From the NCBI GenBank assembly GCA_013433145.1, contig CM024174.1, positions 7,038,336-7,102,335 of the forward strand: a stretch of 64,000 bases of DNA, in the 5' to 3' direction. Shown one piece after another: positions 12,388 to 23,035 of this stretch. The stretch's first letter is position 1. Each line of letters begins with the position of its first letter. Source of the stretch: Ascaris suum (Eukaryota > Nematoda > Chromadorea > Rhabditida > Ascarididae). Below the pieces are notes generated by a model that saw only the letters and a list, made by a program, of their open reading frames with translations, did no database searches and was not told where the DNA came from. The position numbers were made by a program, and so were the translations under genes.

Positions 12388-15300
12388 CTTTGATAGCAAA
12401 CAAGAAATAAAGGAGCTACTCGGATAAGGAGAAGAGAGTCGTCATCTCCGAAGTGAGAATATCTCACATCACGCCGACTATCGAAGAGCTCTAAATCTTT
12501 GATGCTTTGCAACTGACAATAGCCAAATTTGAATACCTGCGGTAAAAGGTGTAAGTTTTGTCGTGAGATGCAATCATCCATGTTTTGCTTATGGTTTTAC
12601 GTTACCAACGTTTGAGCAACTGATATTTCTCCTTTATTTCACTCACGACTATTGTGGTTTGTGTAGACTGTCTGAAAACTTACTCAAAAGCAAGACACTA
12701 TTTTGAGAGCTTTTGTAATTACAGAAGCTGACTTTGATCTGCATGGAACCCGCGCTATCTTCATTTCGTTGCCTCATCTTCCCTGAAAACCTAAAATTAG
12801 CACAGTTTCACTTGTTTGTTTATCAATGCTAAAAACCTGAAATTAGGATGTACTGGGATTCTATTCCTCGCAGGCTGATCCGACACCATGCTAAGCACGT
12901 CACTGCATCGTAAATATATAAGTTAATTGTCATACAAAGGGATTATCGTGTTCTACAAAGGCAATTTGTATAGGCAATTTCACTTCATTTTTATGCCGAT
13001 TTCTGCACAGCGTAGATTTGCTCTATCGGTCACTCATCTTATTATAATCAGGTTATATATTGTGCGATGATGAGATTATAATTGGTAGTTACAGCGATTA
13101 TTGGAATTATCTGCGTATTTTTTAAATGGAAAGGTACTGAAGTAGCAATTTTTTATGGAGGCGAAACGATATAAAATTTTATGGTACAGGGGTATTAAAA
13201 TTTCGCTCATTGTAAATATTTTTATATTGTGCGAAAATAGGGAATTTATTCGTTTAACAGAGACAAGTGAATGGAGGGGATTTTATTTAATCGAATGAAT
13301 AAGTTCGAATATGTTAATGACAAGTTTCTAATGGAATAAAACCAAAACGAAATAAAACAGTAAAATGGACTAGAAGCGTTCGATGTGAAGTGTAAACAAT
13401 TTCGGGATCGTTCCACTGCATTGTTGCTGATTACGTAGTCAATGAGTGTTAATGTCTTTGCGTGGTGCACTTCCATATTGCTATGTATTTTTGCTTTTTG
13501 TTTTTGCGTACCTTTGCTGATTTTCTATAATGCCCAGTTATTTGTAAATATTATCATTCACATAATAAATAATAAATTTGTCCTCTTGTTTATTTCTCCA
13601 TATGAGAGCGTTTATTTGACTGTGAAGGCTGGTTTATCTTTTGACGTAAACCGCTTCTCCGAAGGCGGAACAACGCATGGTGTACAGGAGAGGGCGGCGT
13701 GGACAACGCGACGGATGCTTCAAAGTTTTTAGAATATGGCGAAATTATATGTTAAAGAAGCAGTAATTAAGCCTGACAAAATCATAGCATGGCATTTTAT
13801 CATAATACGTCTCAGGGCAATTTTATTCTTTGCTGTGGAATGTAATTTCTCAAAAAGTTTTTCAAGATTAAACACTCCTTTCCGTTTCTACATCCACGAT
13901 CCCACCGGCTCAAAATACTTCGCAGTCTCGCTGTTTTTGTTCCTTTTGTGCCACTCACCACATGTCAAGAATATCCACATCCTTAGTCTGCACCGTTTCG
14001 GATTTTCAGTTGCATAAAAAATTTCCCGCCCGATCTTACGCTTCACCAAAAAAAAACTTGAGCGCGGATAATCCACTGGACTCATGGATAAAACCTTACG
14101 GCACCTGTATCTGTGGAAATAGCAATTACTGGAATATGGATTGCGACACGAAAGCAACTTCTCAGGCTGTGATGATTTACCTTGCCATCCGTATCCAATA
14201 GACATACCTTCCTCCCTGAGAAGGATGTGCCTAGTTATCGTCTGAAGGAGGACGCAGTCCACTGCCAATGCAGCTGCACGGACTTGTCACCCGCAGGATT
14301 TACTAGTCCTTGCACCCTTGTTGAATTTGTGAGAAGTGAAGGTTTCTTTCCTTACAAATATGCTGGAAATATATAGAATAAGAAGTAATTCTTGAGGGGG
14401 AATAGCCGACAAAATTCGAATAAACGGTATTGAAATTATTATTGGTAATTTGGGAGATAATAATAATTCTCGCTGATATTAATAGCGTAGATTTACTGAG
14501 GGGACCTTTCTGTGACGACGGGGAATGTTGGGTTTTGGTTATTTGAGAGACTTTTTCAGCTTAAGCCAGCTTTGTTGGCTGCGTCCCTGCTATGTAAAGA
14601 AAAATATCACCAGCAACTTGAATATGAAAGTGCAAACTTTTATACGAAATAAGAGCTCTCTTCCTCCACGATTCTCTTTTCTGTCGAAATCAGCACTATC
14701 GATTAATTTGTAATACGCTATGCTTTTCAGTTAAGTACTGCAAATTTTTTCGTTTCATTTCAAAAATCGATTCTGAGAACGTTCTCGCCAACCTGGCGTA
14801 ATATCATCATCGGTCATGCTGTAAACGTAGTTTCGGCCTCCATAAAATTTCGTTCGAAGTTAGTCGCATTCGAACGCCCACGGTTTTCAAAGATCGCCGA
14901 ATTTCGCTGTATTCGAGAATCTCAGTTTTGGGAATTGCCGAATTTCAGAAACCGTGAGCGCCTTTAATAACTACAACGATACTTTATTAAAACGAACTTA
15001 TGCAAGTGTTGATCTGCCGAAATGTTTGAAGTTGCATAGCGACCTCTTCCTTACAATTCAGCTCCTGAAGAATTACTCAGCAGAAGTTTGCTGCGAGTCA
15101 TTTCAGCTTACGGTACCGCTCACCAGAGGCGCTTTGAGTTCATTCCATTCCCCTTCCCTTGCATTTTTATTCACAACGATCGAGAATTCACACTTCTAAA
15201 GTTGAGGATTTAGTGATTTTCTTTTACGGGAAGTAAACTGTGCTGAATTTATGCAAAATTTTTAGTTTGCATAGCTACCGCACTTTTGTGCAATCGATCA

Positions 15301-16355
15301 TTATTATTAGGTGATAGATTCGCACGGGAGCATGCAGCGATGCTCGTTCGACGTCCACTTCCTCGTTGTAAGCCCTATCAAGCTGAATAAAACATTGAAC
15401 CCGATCGCTAGACTTCTACCCCTCAGAGTTTTGTAGCAAAAGCTTGGAAAAATTTTTTGAATATTTTAGAGCAATTTTCTAAATTTTTGAAAATTTCGTA
15501 GCTGGAAATATCCTCAGCAATAGTTGCATTCTTAGAATTACCAAAACCTCAACTTAATCTCGAGAGGGTTTTTAATTTCTTGTGATAGGAATAAAGCCGT
15601 CGAAGGCGATTCATGAGGCGATTGCAGAAAAGAGGAAAGATACTTTTAATTTTAAGTGTTCCGTGAATCATTTCTAACAATTATTTTCCGGGCGCACGGG
15701 GCAGTTTCAAATTTACCTGTTATCATTTTAAATTTAGTTTCATAACGCCTGTTCAGCCACAACACATTTCTCAAAGGGGGTGGTGCAGGTAAACTACCAA
15801 AGTCGTCACTTAAAGGTGCGCATCAACCTTTGCGTTAGATGTATTCATATGCAAATTCCGCATAATTTTTAAGTATTTATTTCATTGAAACCTAACAGGA
15901 AGAGTGCATTTAACGAGTGCTACACTACTACATACTACATACTACTTACTGCAACGAGTAGAGAATTTCAGAAGTCCTAGTCATTGTGCATTGCCTCTTC
16001 TCAAATGAATTTTTTTGAGGGCCCTTTGATAAATAACGTTTGCATACAATAGATCAAATTGCTCATATGTTATCAGAGCATCACAATTCAATTCCGATTC
16101 TGCTTTGAACAGATAGAGAGGTCATGAAAGGACCCGCTTTGAATTATTTGTATTGTTTTATCGCATTATGCTATCGAACTGAACTGCTGCTCACATTTAT
16201 GAAATCGGACGATAGAGTACGGCCATAATATCAACTCTCACTGATCATAATCCAGCATTTGATGAAATACCAATTTTTCCATAAAACTCATCAGTTTTAG
16301 CTCAACCTGTTGACGCGTAAAGAATTTATACACGAATAGGTGCGAAAGTGAAAAC
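12388..16355. other. no firmly supported gene; Cys-rich open frames near 14 kb
   Basis: Between 13888 and 14376 several frames on both strands are open. The longest is a 126-codon minus-strand frame (13888-14268, with PEKLLSCRNPYSSNC and HRYRCRK). On + an acceptor (GGATTTTCAG, about 14009) precedes a Cys-containing frame (GTCICGNSNYWNMDC) ending at 14201. I cannot decide between strands. A 96-codon + frame (13442-13732) with a hydrophobic start is also present. The rest is AT-rich and featureless. Confidence 0.35.
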
Positions 16356-16635
16356 TTACGTGCAAACAACAAGTGCACCGAACGAAGAAAAAAGAAACGT
16401 TCCTTGAAGAGTTCGCGACTTACGTTCAGTAATTCGTTGAGTCGACGCAGCCCGGTTTACAGTAGAAGTAGCGTCGAACAAGCGAAATACAAGAAAGGAC
16501 AGCACATACAATATTGTGAACAGCAAAGAGTCTATAGAAGTTACGATATTGCGACGACGGGAAGACGGACGGCAATAAGGAGAAAATTCGCCATTCATGC
16601 TGTGCTGAGTGGACTTGGACTCCTCCCTGTTCCAC
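16356..16635 (-). other. open frames downstream of the hairpin (minus strand)
   Basis: Two minus-strand registers are open past the hairpin. One reads MNGEFSPYCRPSSRRR followed by a hydrophobic helix (LLFTILYVLSFLVF); the other contains RIFSLLPSVFPSSQYR and VRRYFYCKPGC. GTAAGT donor-like sequences stand near 16420 and 16360. This may be a separate exon or a copy disturbed by the inverted repeat. Confidence 0.22.
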
Positions 16636-16661
16636 TCAGCACAGCATGAATGGCGAATTTT
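16583..16661. repeat. perfect 31-bp hairpin with 17-base loop
   Basis: 16583-16613 is the exact reverse complement of 16631-16661, with the loop CTTGGACTCCTCCCTGT between. The paired sequence includes TTCGCCATTCATGCTGTGCT. The stop codon of the minus-strand gene at 16636 falls within the right-hand arm. It could be a small inverted duplication, a structured 3' end, or a fold-back artefact of library or assembly. Confidence 0.85.
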
Positions 16662-17234
16662 TGTTCGGGCAGATTCCGCTGTCCCGCCTGGCTCCGCCTT
16701 CAATTTCTTCTAATGTACGCGACGTCACCTTTCTTCTATTGAAACGTCTAGCTTTTGCGTCCCTGTTTCCGCTGGATACATCACCGTTTCCGCTTGTCGT
16801 TGGCGCCGCTGAGGCGGCCAGCCGTTTTTGCTGTACGTTGGCTCCAATGAGCAAGGTATATAAACAAAAAATTCCGAATAGCGACACCAAGGTATACAAA
16901 ACAAGAAATCAACACGTTTTCAAGCATACAGTACGCAAATTCCAGCAAAATCCATGAACACGAAATCATGGTACGAGTTGGTATATAAAGAGCATTGAAA
17001 ACTGCAGAAAAGCTGGAGTTTCCTTACTTTCTGGATTCTGTTCACTCGCGAGCGCATGAGATTGCACACGGAGCGACAAAAATTCTTGACTAAAAAGTCT
17101 CGGAAGCAATCATCAGTGAAAGCTCCTTCTTCAGAAAATCGAAGCCTTCTGTTGTATAGGGTGAGCTGGCTAATATCGGATCCGGCAACAGAGACAAAAC
17201 TGACCCGCTTATCGTCGCGTTCTCCACAACGCAT
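16636..17234 (-). CDS. two-exon basic protein of unknown function
   Basis: On the minus strand, ATG at 17234 starts MRCGERDDKRVSFVSV and runs to 17028, where the donor GTAAGG follows GlnLys in phase 0. An acceptor (GCCAACGTACAG) leads into 16830-16636, which reads QKRLAASAAPTTSGNG, then a basic Arg/Lys-rich stretch and ...SGICPNKNSPFMLC before TGA. The predicted product is 133 residues, Cys-containing in its first half and basic/Ser-rich in its second, without a signal peptide. The intron is 197 bp. The + strand of the first exon is also open, so the strand is likely but not certain. The stop lies in a perfect hairpin. Confidence 0.35.
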
Positions 17235-17432
17235 AGACACTTTCAGTCGTTTGAAGTATCATCGTTGATGCCTTTCAATCTTATCGGTTTAAATCATTAA
17301 CATAAGCCATTTGCTCAACCAACGTTTTTTTAGCGAGACGTTTTGTACTGGAAAATTGATAACATCCCTTGACAGATCGCCAGGTTAACCTCGCATCTTC
17401 TCCCAACCCAGATGACAGCTACCTTTGATTTT

Positions 17433-17579
17433 CTGATCTTGACGAAGCGAAATTTTGTGAATGAAGGCTGTGATGGCTGCATCCCCTTTGTGCAGCCACG
17501 AGAGCTACTCGCACATTTACTTGTATTTGTGTATTTTCTAAGCTACAGTTGTTCCACCATGATAATTGCTATGTGTTGA
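17433..17579 (+). pseudogene. truncated copy of the 22757-23035 exon in left arm
   Basis: Reading + from the arm edge gives the last 48 codons of the exon found intact on the minus strand at 22757-23035 (KRNFVNEGCDG..., hydrophobic tail, stop). Two differences change amino acids: CGC to TGC (Arg to Cys, 17478) and TTT to CTT (Phe to Leu, 17520). The upstream coding part is absent, and the flanking sequence before 17433 is unrelated. Confidence 0.6.
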
Positions 17580-17645
17580 AGATATGAAATAAAAAGGGTT
17601 TATTGCATTAAAAACAGCGAGTGGGATCGCGAAAGTTGCACTGCC

Positions 17646-18099
17646 TCAAAGAACTTCCTCCATCGTGAAACGCGTGCGCACAATGTAGTGGCGTTTTGGT
17701 GGACCGTTGTGCGTATCGCGTTTTGCAACGCTCCCTTGGTTAGCACTGTTTTCGTCAGATCTCGGCTGATTCATAGCCACCTTAAAAATAGCGAAATTGT
17801 TAGTTATTTTGTCGATTAAACAGACGCACGAGTACTATACAAAGAGAAGTGTTGCAGAATGATGTGCAACTGCTCTACCGATGCGGAATGGCCAAATGCT
17901 ACACCAACATCGAAGTCGGGCCTGACTAAAATAATACCAAACTTCCGGTAATTTTATTGATGAACCGAATGGTTGCGGCATCGAGCGGTTTACCGTCAAT
18001 TTTCAGCAGTCCCGAAACGTTGGATTTGCATAGCACCAGCTTGAGTGTGACTTGCGACGAACTTGTGTGCTGACTAACCGATTATACTGAAGGAGATTT
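17646..18099 (-). pseudogene. uS9 (RPS16)-like remnant, left-arm copy
   Basis: Mirror image of the remnant at 22237-22690; see that entry. I saw no base difference between the copies over this stretch, so the decay preceded the inverted duplication or the copies have been homogenised. Confidence 0.4.
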
Positions 18100-18271
18100 T
18101 TGCTGGCCGGAGTAAGTTCCGATTTTTTTCTCGAGTCTTCGGTTTTAAGCGAAACAGCCTTCACCGAGTGTTCTCGGTTAATGGCCGATTGATATTTTTC
18201 AAACAAATCTCAATGGAACTTCTGTTGCCAGCCCATGCCTTCGATCGACCACCGCCTATGACAGCAAAAAA

Positions 18272-18871
18272 TTACTGCCAGTTACGATCACCACAGCATA
18301 CGCGCATACTTGAGCAACGCTCGGCCGATTGAAATAAACCTGCGCAAGTAGCTCCTGTTAATAGCCGAGTTCGACTTCGGGGTTGGTGGTGAAAACTACT
18401 CTCAACCTCCGAATCATACAGTGTAAAAAGAGGTTGGAGCTTTGATGTGTGCAGCATCGCCAAGCAAAAGGTGGTGAATTGCTTAGATAAACCTATTTTG
18501 GCCACCGCTAACAATTTGTTACCTTCGAGCAGCTGAAGCTAGATGTCGCCCACAAAAACTAATTATGAATAGGCGAGCATGAAGAGAGAGTATGAATTTA
18601 ATTGCTCGAGAGCTGCACAGTGAGCAATTTCCCACACTCAGCTTATTTGCTTTGTTTGTTTTTTTTTTGTGAGAACGGGTTGCGCTTATTTTTCGCTACT
18701 TTTTCGCACCTGAGGTTGAATTTCTGCGATCCATGAGTATTGCGGAACGAAGCTGCTCATCTCAGAATGTTTAGCATTATTTCAGTGACTTACTTCGTAC
18801 TGTTCCTGAACGAATTGTTTCAGCCTGTCCGGGTCCAGTCCGTAGAGATATGTGTCCATTGGGACATCCAT
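18272..18871 (-). CDS. left-arm copy of three-exon candidate gene
   Basis: Minus-strand mirror of the right-arm gene: exon 18871-18794 (MDVPMDTYLYGLDPDR), exon 18760-18710, exon 18538-18272, with the same splice sites and stop. I noticed no coding difference from the right copy. Expression and function are unknown. Confidence 0.33.
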
Positions 18872-19536
18872 TTGAAGGTCCCTTACAGCGAATACTGGCT
18901 AAAATTCTGTTTCGGTGAATACTCAATCCATCACATTCTTTCAAGCTCATATTTCTTATTAGATCTTATCACCGATGCGGAATTTTGGAAATGCGCATTT
19001 AGCCCGTTTAAGCATTCATATCCGCGGTGATTTCGATTTTTACTTCAACCTCAAAGACGAGATAGTAGTTATCTCGCCGTTTTTTCAGCCACATTCTTTT
19101 CGACGGACACTTTTTAGTTTTCTGTTGCTAATGCAAACTTCAGGAAGCAATCTAATGCATCACTTGTCTAATCATTTGAAAATCAACGCAATGGATATGC
19201 AAGAACGCGATTCGTTGCAACAATTAGGTTGTTGAAGGCATCCAAGGAATACTGAAAATAAAGCGCGAGTTCCTCTAGTGTCGTTACGATGCACGCTCTA
19301 TCCTCAAAATGATCCTCCCTCCCCTCTGCACCCAAACTTCTTATGCGCACTCCTTCGTTATTGAAGAATTACGATCGTTTGTTGCGAAATGTGGTAGGAT
19401 ATACTTTTCGCACCAATTTCGTTATGAAAATATACTGCAGCCGGTGTAAAAAAAGATGAAATAGAACCTGTCTTGGAGAGAATGATTTTGCTCTGAGAGG
19501 AGAGACTGTAGCGAGAACAAGCTGAAAATGTCACCG

Positions 19537-19972
19537 TCATTTCTGCGGACAAAAACCAGTCGATTTCAGCTTACTTTCATTTTTGCTTATATGAAGATAG
19601 TTTATATCGCAAGTGAAAGAAAAGATCAGGGAGTTGTTTTTACTTAATAGATTCCTAAGAAAATGTGCCTCAAAGTGCGGTAATAATCCTTCATTGGTTA
19701 TCAGCTGATGAAAGTAATCACGCGGTGCTTTGGTGCAGTGGAACGTGAACGAATCCAAAGCATTTGCCACGAGTGCCGAGATAAACTTGAATCATCTTAA
19801 TGAAGCAATACTCCTTAACGCGTTTACTAGGTTTACATCATTGAAGAGTTTTTCGAGATGACTGACATCAAATCTTGACACCATCCAGTTTAAGAAATTC
19901 GGAAACAATTGCACCTTCCAAGCACTCCTCCACCTCATTCATCAACCACTCTCGTCTCATTCCATTACGCCA
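19537..19972 (-). pseudogene. left-arm copy of interrupted coding sequence near palindrome centre
   Basis: Mirror of 20363-20798 with the same frameshift and in-frame TGA; described under that entry. Confidence 0.33.
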
Positions 19973-20074
19973 TCACAGCTGAAGATAACGCTCTTACTGA
20001 CCAGAACAGTGGCCACGAGAGTACGCTTAGCCACCATGCCGATCACGGATCACGACCAGTGAACAATGAACGTT

Positions 20075-20260
20075 TTGCACATTATTAAGAACGAAGACGT
20101 TTCTATTAATTGTCACAAAATTTTGCATATGACATTGAAATATGAAAAAAATTTCAGCAATATTTAACATGACACTATCTTAAGTACGGTTTAAATTTGC
20201 ATATCACAACAACCGTTGATCACATGCATTTCGACCCGTAACGTTGTTCATTGTTCACTG
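20075..20260. repeat. spacer of the inverted duplication
   Basis: The 186-bp AT-rich spacer separates the arms. At its right end (20240-20260) is a near copy of the first bases of the right arm: AACGTT...CATTGTTCACTG occurs twice in tandem (20240-20260 and 20261-20279). That may mark the breakpoint at which the second arm was primed or joined. Confidence 0.75.
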
Positions 20261-20362
20261 AACGTTCATTGTTCACTGGTCGTGATCCGTGATCGGCATG
20301 GTGGCTAAGCGTGCTCTCGTGGCCACTGTTCTGGTCAGTAAGAGCGTTATCTTCAGCTGTGA

Positions 20363-20798
20363 TGGCGTAATGGAATGAGACGAGAGTGGTTGATGAATGA
20401 GGTGGAGGAGTGCTTGGAAGGTGCAATTGTTTCCGAATTTCTTAAACTGGATGGTGTCAAGATTTGATGTCAGTCATCTCGAAAAACTCTTCAATGATGT
20501 AAACCTAGTAAACGCGTTAAGGAGTATTGCTTCATTAAGATGATTCAAGTTTATCTCGGCACTCGTGGCAAATGCTTTGGATTCGTTCACGTTCCACTGC
20601 ACCAAAGCACCGCGTGATTACTTTCATCAGCTGATAACCAATGAAGGATTATTACCGCACTTTGAGGCACATTTTCTTAGGAATCTATTAAGTAAAAACA
20701 ACTCCCTGATCTTTTCTTTCACTTGCGATATAAACTATCTTCATATAAGCAAAAATGAAAGTAAGCTGAAATCGACTGGTTTTTGTCCGCAGAAATGA
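20363..20798 (+). pseudogene. interrupted helical coding sequence, right arm
   Basis: The first register, open from 20363, contains MNEVEECLEGAIVSEFLKLD (ATG 20393) and stops at 20465-20467. The next register continues protein-like sequence (FDVSHLEKLFNDVNLVNALR), has one TGA at 20541-20543, then goes on (SALVANALDSFTFHC; LLPHFEAHFLRNLLSKN) to 20798. A GTAAGC donor at 20761 and a GTCCGCAG acceptor at 20792 would define a 32-base intron into a further open frame to 20977. The alpha-helical composition suggests a formerly coding exon. I do not recognise the family. Confidence 0.38.
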
Positions 20799-21463
20799 CG
20801 GTGACATTTTCAGCTTGTTCTCGCTACAGTCTCTCCTCTCAGAGCAAAATCATTCTCTCCAAGACAGGTTCTATTTCATCTTTTTTTACACCGGCTGCAG
20901 TATATTTTCATAACGAAATTGGTGCGAAAAGTATATCCTACCACATTTCGCAACAAACGATCGTAATTCTTCAATAACGAAGGAGTGCGCATAAGAAGTT
21001 TGGGTGCAGAGGGGAGGGAGGATCATTTTGAGGATAGAGCGTGCATCGTAACGACACTAGAGGAACTCGCGCTTTATTTTCAGTATTCCTTGGATGCCTT
21101 CAACAACCTAATTGTTGCAACGAATCGCGTTCTTGCATATCCATTGCGTTGATTTTCAAATGATTAGACAAGTGATGCATTAGATTGCTTCCTGAAGTTT
21201 GCATTAGCAACAGAAAACTAAAAAGTGTCCGTCGAAAAGAATGTGGCTGAAAAAACGGCGAGATAACTACTATCTCGTCTTTGAGGTTGAAGTAAAAATC
21301 GAAATCACCGCGGATATGAATGCTTAAACGGGCTAAATGCGCATTTCCAAAATTCCGCATCGGTGATAAGATCTAATAAGAAATATGAGCTTGAAAGAAT
21401 GTGATGGATTGAGTATTCACCGAAACAGAATTTTAGCCAGTATTCGCTGTAAGGGACCTTCAA

Positions 21464-22064
21464 ATGGATGTCCCAATGGACACATATCTCTACGGACTGG
21501 ACCCGGACAGGCTGAAACAATTCGTTCAGGAACAGTACGAAGTAAGTCACTGAAATAATGCTAAACATTCTGAGATGAGCAGCTTCGTTCCGCAATACTC
21601 ATGGATCGCAGAAATTCAACCTCAGGTGCGAAAAAGTAGCGAAAAATAAGCGCAACCCGTTCTCACAAAAAAAAAAACAAACAAAGCAAATAAGCTGAGT
21701 GTGGGAAATTGCTCACTGTGCAGCTCTCGAGCAATTAAATTCATACTCTCTCTTCATGCTCGCCTATTCATAATTAGTTTTTGTGGGCGACATCTAGCTT
21801 CAGCTGCTCGAAGGTAACAAATTGTTAGCGGTGGCCAAAATAGGTTTATCTAAGCAATTCACCACCTTTTGCTTGGCGATGCTGCACACATCAAAGCTCC
21901 AACCTCTTTTTACACTGTATGATTCGGAGGTTGAGAGTAGTTTTCACCACCAACCCCGAAGTCGAACTCGGCTATTAACAGGAGCTACTTGCGCAGGTTT
22001 ATTTCAATCGGCCGAGCGTTGCTCAAGTATGCGCGTATGCTGTGGTGATCGTAACTGGCAGTAA
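21464..22064 (+). CDS. three-exon candidate gene in right arm
   Basis: Exon 21464-21541 begins ATG (MDVPMDTYLYGLDPDR, then LKQFVQEQYE) and meets GTAAGT in phase 0. Exon 21575-21625 (MSSFVPQYSWIAEIQPQ) follows a 33-base intron and meets GTGCGA. Exon 21798-22064 follows CATCTAG, starts LQLLEGNKLLAVAKIG and becomes Ser/Arg/Cys-rich before TAA. About 130 residues, no signal peptide, family unknown. The first exon is the most convincing coding piece in the arm. The 33-base intron is very short. The identical copy on the opposite strand in the left arm could form double-stranded RNA if both are transcribed. Confidence 0.35.
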
Positions 22065-22236
22065 TTTTTTGCTGTCATAGGCGGTGGTCGATCGAAGGCA
22101 TGGGCTGGCAACAGAAGTTCCATTGAGATTTGTTTGAAAAATATCAATCGGCCATTAACCGAGAACACTCGGTGAAGGCTGTTTCGCTTAAAACCGAAGA
22201 CTCGAGAAAAAAATCGGAACTTACTCCGGCCAGCAA

Positions 22237-22690
22237 AAATCTCCTTCAGTATAATCGGTTAGTCAGCACACAAGTTCGTCGCAAGTCACACTCAAGCTGG
22301 TGCTATGCAAATCCAACGTTTCGGGACTGCTGAAAATTGACGGTAAACCGCTCGATGCCGCAACCATTCGGTTCATCAATAAAATTACCGGAAGTTTGGT
22401 ATTATTTTAGTCAGGCCCGACTTCGATGTTGGTGTAGCATTTGGCCATTCCGCATCGGTAGAGCAGTTGCACATCATTCTGCAACACTTCTCTTTGTATA
22501 GTACTCGTGCGTCTGTTTAATCGACAAAATAACTAACAATTTCGCTATTTTTAAGGTGGCTATGAATCAGCCGAGATCTGACGAAAACAGTGCTAACCAA
22601 GGGAGCGTTGCAAAACGCGATACGCACAACGGTCCACCAAAACGCCACTACATTGTGCGCACGCGTTTCACGATGGAGGAAGTTCTTTGA
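22237..22690 (+). pseudogene. decayed ribosomal protein uS9 (RPS16)-like sequence, right arm
   Basis: In one frame from 22237 the sequence reads SPSV-stop-SV, then LCKSNVSGLLKIDGKPLD, then a hydrophobic stretch to TAG at 22408-22410. Cytosolic uS9 begins with a SVQSVQ-type stretch, a Tyr/His-Cys-Lys motif, then GLIKVNGRPLE and a Leu-rich segment, with nearly the same spacing. A shifted frame (22413-22499) keeps a D-x-D-V-x-V...GHSAS block like the uS9 VDIRVRVKGGGHVA region. A third (about 22618-22680) ends NGPPKRHYIVRTRF, resembling the conserved GGPGARARYQKSYR tail. In-frame stops and shifts make this a remnant, not a working gene. Source family inferred from memory; identity is low. Confidence 0.45.
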
Positions 22691-22756
22691 GGCAGTGCAA
22701 CTTTCGCGATCCCACTCGCTGTTTTTAATGCAATAAACCCTTTTTATTTCATATCT

Positions 22757-23035
22757 TCAACACATAGCAATTATCATGGTGGAACAACTGTAGCTTAGAA
22801 AATACACAAATACAAATAAATGTGCGAGTAGCTCTCGTGGCTGCACAAAGGGGATGCGGCCATCACAGCCTTCATTCACAAAATTTCGCTTCGTCAAGAT
22901 CAGTTGGCATAAAGGTTCTTTCGCCAAGGAATAGCAATCCAAATTATATCCAGCAAAGGGGTCAGCGCAGGCATATGACAGACTGCCGCATTTTTGTACA
23001 TCTTTCGTTCCATAGTTACCAATGAGCGCATTCTC
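22757..23035 (-). CDS. terminal exon, Cys-containing protein with hydrophobic C-terminus
   Basis: On the minus strand an acceptor (CTTCCTTCACAAAG) opens 92 codons: ENALIGNYGTKDVQ, then KCGSLSYACADPFAGYNLDC, ...AKEPLC..., NEGCDGRIPFVQP, and a hydrophobic tail (LLAHLFVFVYFLSY) before TGA at 22757. Spaced Cys and a hydrophobic C-terminus would suit a GPI-anchored or membrane-tethered extracellular protein. Upstream on the same strand, TTCATTTCAG precedes an open frame 23299-23111 (AGDRVLVSVLISTEDNS), a possible preceding exon, though I could not fix its donor. The inverted-duplication boundary (22903) lies within this exon. Confidence 0.45.
   Translation of the reverse strand, partial: ENALIGNYGTKDVQKCGSLSYACADPFAGYNLDCYSLAKEPLCQLILTKRNFVNEGCDGRIPFVQPRELLAHLFVFVYFLSYSCSTMIIAMC

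Larger units (their letters stand above)
17433..20074. repeat. left arm of large inverted duplication (~2.64 kb)
   Basis: This segment is the reverse complement of 20261-22903 almost throughout. Corresponding positions sum to 40,336 outside and 40,335 inside a T/A homopolymer (10 T near 18,660 against 11 A near 21,670). I saw three substitutions by eye (17478 T, 17520 C, 20022 T; right-arm equivalents C, T, C). Homology begins abruptly at CTGATCTTGACG (17433). At that point the left arm contains only the C-terminal part of a minus-strand exon that is whole at 22757-23035, so this arm is probably the derived copy. Confidence 0.93.
20261..22903. repeat. right arm of large inverted duplication (~2.64 kb)
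   Basis: Reverse complement of 17433-20074. The boundary at 22903 falls inside an open minus-strand exon (22757-23035) that continues into unique sequence to the right, which suggests that this arm lies in its original context. Confidence 0.93.

Noticed and set aside
17433..22903. Interpretation of the palindrome as a terminal-inverted-repeat DNA transposon or Maverick-type element
   Set aside because: No transposase, integrase or polymerase motifs, no target-site duplication visible at the ends, and the arm edge cuts a host-like exon.
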